Origin: Oppiella nova
Taxonomy: Eukaryota > Arthropoda > Arachnida > Sarcoptiformes > Oppiidae
DNA length: 35,273 bases
Assembly: GCA_905397405.1 (NCBI GenBank)
Contig: CAJPVJ010000141.1
Location: forward strand, 1,252-36,524
Direction of reading: 5' to 3'
The position numbers were made by a program, and so were the translations under genes. The notes under the pieces were generated by a model. The model was given only the letters and a program-made list of their open reading frames with translations, was not told the origin of the DNA and made no database searches. Of this stretch, positions 31,861-35,273 are shown in pieces (position 1 is the first letter of the stretch; every line of letters begins with the position of its first letter).

Positions 31861-33476
31861 TTAGATATTGTAAGCAATCAGTGAACTCAGCATTTGTTGC
31901 GAAAGTTTTTCGTTCATTAAATGAAATTCATTTGATTTGCAAATAGTTATCCAATCGTTTGCCGCAAAATCCAAACATATTTTCTGTAATGAATTCAATT
32001 CGTGATTAACAGCCGTTTCGTAAACCATACAAATGTTACTCAAATCCAGTATCGATTGCAGGCATTGAGAGCACAGGTCTCTGAGCTCCGGTTCCCTATA
32101 AGTGTTGGCCAACTCTAACAGTTGGTTACAATTCTTGAGATTCACTTCCGGTGTCATTGAATACATGTATTGAATGAACGCACGAATCGTTTCATAAGAG
32201 TATTGCCTTTGGATGCAAACCTCGGTGTCGGACACCATATGCTTGCGCATCGCTCTCCAGAAGCCATGGTTTCGGATCTTAAGAATCGTTTTTTGACAAT
32301 AAATCGCTTCCTCTTTGAACGCAAACACCAAATCAAAGTCCGATTGACTGTCGAAGACCTCCAATAAGTGTCTCTGAAATATAATACCCGGAAGAATGTC
32401 TTTGTTAGCGTCGGTTAAGAAGTTATTGTCCGACATCTCAAACAACTCTTCGAATGAGTATTTGTGTCCAATATTTGTGTCCATATTTGTCACCAAATGC
32501 TTCTCCAATGAACCGCTATTGCGAACAATGGACTCACCGCTGAAGACAATTGTCTCAAAAGTCTTATTAACTCCGGAATACTTGGCGTAAATGTCGTACA
32601 GAGTATAACCGGCCGTATATTTGGTAACGTTTTTAGGGAATGACACCCTTTTGTGGTAATAAGTATAGCCCCAAATCCAGCACTTCTTATCCTCTGAGAC
32701 GGCAATACATAAAGTGTTGTCAAAGTTGGCGATAATATCCGTAAATTTCATATCTTCTGTGATACGTATGAGTGAGTATTGATTGTCGAAACAGCCGTTC
32801 CCTATCTGTCCGAAGTCGTTGTGACCACACGTGTAGATGTGTCCGTCGGTTGACAGCAGGAGTGTATGGTTTGGTCCGCACAAAGCCTTCTGAAACCTGA
32901 TGCCCTGTAAGCCGGGTATCCGTTGCGGGCATTCATTGAACGCCCGCTCTTTAGGTCGTCCGTCACTGAATGTCCGCAAGTCTTGATCCCTGTGTCGACC
33001 TAATTGTCCGAAATCGTTGAGACCCCACACGTATACCAGTGCCGTGTGTGTCTGTTCCCACAACTCATGTCCACCACTATTTTGTCGGCCATCTCATGGA
33101 TCAGTTGTGGCGTAGGGTTAGACTCATACAACCCGTCACCTAACTGTCCCCTATCATTACAACCCCATGAATAGCACTGTCCACTTGTGGTCAGTGCCAT
33201 GCAGTGACCGAAACCATAGTACAGGTTCTTGAGCCGCAATGCCGACAGATATGTGTTAAGTCGTGGCGTCTGTATGTCTTCATCGGTCACACCTAAACCC
33301 AAACACCCGAACCGATTGGCACCCAAACCATACACTTTGTCTTCATTTGTCGAATATATGACTTCCGATCCGTTGAACCCAAACACAACCAACAGTCGTA
33401 TGGATGTCTTGAGGCCATTGTCGGCCATCAGTGGTTGCAATGGTTTGAAGTGTTTGATGACAATTAACTGATCCAT
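31861..33476 (-). CDS. RCC1-repeat/BTB protein (RCBTB1/2-like), 2-base frame break
   Basis: Intronless. N-terminal RCC1 blades (YGLGANRFGCLGLG, YSWGCNDRGQLGDG, YVWGLNDFGQLG, YTCGHNDFGQIGNG, WIWGYTYYHK) precede a BTB domain at about residues 370-475 (DFDLVFAFKEE, TILKIRNHGFWRAM, YETIRAFIQYMYS, LLELANTYREPELRDLC) and a BACK-like tail. RCBTB proteins are thought to act as CUL3 ubiquitin-ligase adapters. The first frame runs 33476-33000 and the second 33063-31861. They join correctly if two bases of the GT/CA run at 33044-33051 are not counted, which gives CGNRHTALVYVWG and 537 residues, close to the 527-531 of vertebrate RCBTB1/2. The break is either a microsatellite-length sequencing error or allele, or a recent loss of function. 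The upstream gene (PDSS2) is divergent. Confidence 0.88.
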
Positions 33477-34331
33477 TGGTGTATTGCTTATGAGACTAAT
33501 GTCTCTTTAATGATAATTATGGCAACACTTGCGGTCAATGTATTGAATCAACGCTTTGTTTGTATGCCATGTGTTTGTCACGTGACTTATTGGAGTCAAA
33601 AAAAATAAGCTTGTTCATTTTGTAATTATCATAATGGAAATCTTATGTACCAGTTCAATAATAAAATATTAAATTTTAATTTTATCCACGTACAATTCTT
33701 TAAATCTTAGAACTATTAGCCGATTACTAATAGTTTTAATTAATTAATTAATGATCTAGTTTAAGTTAGCATTTAAGTTAGTATTCATAGCTACAAATGT
33801 TTTCTGGGTAAATTTCCTAGATTAATTTTCATATAATTAATTCCAGAAATATAAAACTTGTATTCATGTAAAATGAAATAATAATCTTGCAACATTTATA
33901 AATGTTTATAGAAGATTAATAATCTACTTTAATTTTAACCCCACACATTTCATAAGAATTAAATCTATGCTTAAAAATACCCTGTTAAAAATAATACAAT
34001 TCAATGGATTTATAAAACTTTTGATGAACCTTGGCGCTTTTATTTTCAAACGTGTTTTTAGGTCAAAAGTATTGCCCAATAGATACCAATACAACGTGTA
34101 GTATAATAAAGGCCTAACACTGCCCACAAATTGCGGATAATACGAGCCCTTTTCAATAACAACGACATAAACACTCTCTCAAAACGTGTTTGTATTGATA
34201 TTTTGCTAAAAATAAATAAATTTAATTAAAAACTAAATAATTATAATAAATACTGTTTTTGTGTAAAAATGATTTGTTTATAACATTTATTACCATAATA
34301 TATAGCCATAGAAATCAATTTTTCTAATCAA
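33477..34331. other. Intergenic, shared divergent 5' region of RCC1-BTB and PDSS2 genes
   Basis: 855 bp, AT-rich, with a TAATTAATTAATTAAT stretch near 33740. A bidirectional promoter is possible but no specific element is assigned. The open frame at 33924-34127 (minus) shows no coding features. Confidence 0.6.
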
Positions 34332-35273
34332 ATGTCTATTAAAACAATGATTTTTAGCTCAAAACTACTAAATATATGTCAATTTCACACAAATATAATG
34401 AAAACAAAACTCATTAATTGTAATCAAAGTAAACACCTTGTTAAGTTTTACTCCAACTCTAGTAATAATAGTAATAATAATAGTTATAATAATAATAATA
34501 ATAACGATAACAGCGGTGGTAGTGATGGACACAACTATTGGTCCGGTTTTGATGTCTTAAGACCGGAGCCGTCGATGTCTGCGACGGGCGGTCACCGCAA
34601 GACTGGCGACCATCTGTTCATCCAATCGTTGTATAAGTTTCAAGACTCGGATGACTCGACACTGAGGCTAATGTCCGATCCGTTAGCCGCCGATGAGATG
34701 TCTTCGACGACCGGCGAGATTGTGGACCAACTGTACAGACAATCGCAGCACTGGTTTAACCACAACAACAGCGGCGATGATAGTAATGATGGCAGTAATG
34801 GTGACCACCGGAGGGACGACTGGTTTGACGTACTCTCCAAAGCGGAACAAGTGGTGAAATATCCGACAAGTTTTCTGAACCTCCGGTTCCTCCTGAAGGA
34901 TGAGATCAGTTACTTAGCCATCCATTTGAAGCGATTGATTGATACGAAACACCCGTTACTCCAGACGGCAAAGTATACCACCATTTGGTGGTGATTTTGG
35001 TCTAACCCTATGTCTTGTAATCCATAGATCGATACTAAGTGCGAATCAACAGATCCGTGGTTTAGTGGTACTCCTGGTGTCAAAGGCCTACTCGTATCCC
35101 AAACACATTATAGATAATTACGATTCGGAGACCAATCGGTTGCAACTCTTAACCAATTGTCAGCGAAAGTTGGCTGAGATTACAGATATGGTTCACGTGT
35201 CGCAGGTCTTACACCGAGGGGTTGTCGATCTGTCCATTAGTTCCAGCGCTGATGATGGCATCGATGCTAAACT
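34332..35273 (+). CDS. PDSS2: Decaprenyl diphosphate synthase subunit 2 (5' part)
   Basis: Regulatory subunit that pairs with PDSS1 to make the polyprenyl tail of coenzyme Q in mitochondria. Exon 1 is 34332-34972; a 55-bp intron follows (GTATAC at 34973, CCATAG to 35027); exon 2 runs from 35028 past the window edge. The junction gives a Lys codon, and the joined text QTAK-SILSANQQIRGLVVLL matches the family. Other family blocks: WFDVLSKAEQVVKYPTSFLN, LRFLLKDEISYLAIHLKRLI, KHPLLQTAK, NCQRKLAEITDMVH, VLHRGVVDL. The N-terminus is basic, hydroxylated and without acidic residues, fitting a mitochondrial presequence. It is followed by an Asn/Ser/Gly-rich low-complexity stretch (about residues 42-65) and a Gly/Asp/Asn-rich insert before the conserved core. 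M23 is an alternative start. Confidence 0.93.
34457..34510 (+). repeat. AAT-rich trinucleotide repeat in PDSS2
   Basis: AATAATAATAGT-type repeats encode the Asn/Ser run in the N-terminal region of PDSS2. In-frame trinucleotide expansion, probably disordered linker. Confidence 0.85.

Noticed and set aside
1-35273. CRISPR arrays, operons, phage or bacterial mobile elements
   Set aside because: No regularly spaced repeats, no Shine-Dalgarno-led gene strings; spliced genes show that this is eukaryotic nuclear DNA.

Overview
The window looks like nuclear DNA from an AT-rich animal genome. It has spliced genes with GT-AG introns of very different sizes (55 bp to about 6 kb), long AT-rich non-coding stretches, and many (GA)n microsatellites. 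The gene content (SASH/SLY adapter, malonyl-CoA decarboxylase, PDSS2, RCC1-BTB protein, divergent actin, F-box protein) and compact introns suggest an arthropod. My best guess is a mite, but that is inference. I rebuilt exons by hand from open frames, splice sites and phase agreement.

Layout. (1) 15813 down to beyond base 1, minus strand: a SASH1-like scaffold gene with seven phase-compatible exons carrying an SLY/SH3 module and a first SAM domain; its 3' end lies outside the window. A 625-bp tandem duplication in its introns repeats most of exon 2. (2) 15814-22237: no convincing gene, only microsatellites and AT-rich DNA. (3) 22238-23344, plus: an intronless, divergent actin with a shortened DNase-I loop and altered catalytic residues. 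(4) 27131-24016, minus: malonyl-CoA decarboxylase with a likely mitochondrial presequence and a C-terminal SNL peroxisomal-type signal; one internal segment is unresolved. (5) 28428-30079, plus: an intronless F-box/leucine-rich protein broken by an exact short repeat. (6) 31558-30402, minus: an unrecognised three-exon protein with a signal-like N-terminus and acidic repeats. (7) 33476-31861, minus: an intronless RCC1-BTB protein with a 2-base frame break in a GT/CA run. (8) 34332 to the window end, plus: the 5' part of PDSS2 (coenzyme Q side-chain synthesis).

The genes are ordinary unlinked eukaryotic loci; I see no operon or cluster logic. Two encode mitochondrial metabolic enzymes (MLYCD, PDSS2) and two encode likely ubiquitin-ligase adapters (F-box, BTB). 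Four exact short repeats separated by a single base (twice an N, twice an A flanked by exactly 127 identical bases) look like unmerged assembly overlaps. One of them accounts for the F-box frame break. The most interesting biology is the actin paralog with a nine-residue loss in its DNase-I loop and substitutions at catalytic positions 137 and 154.
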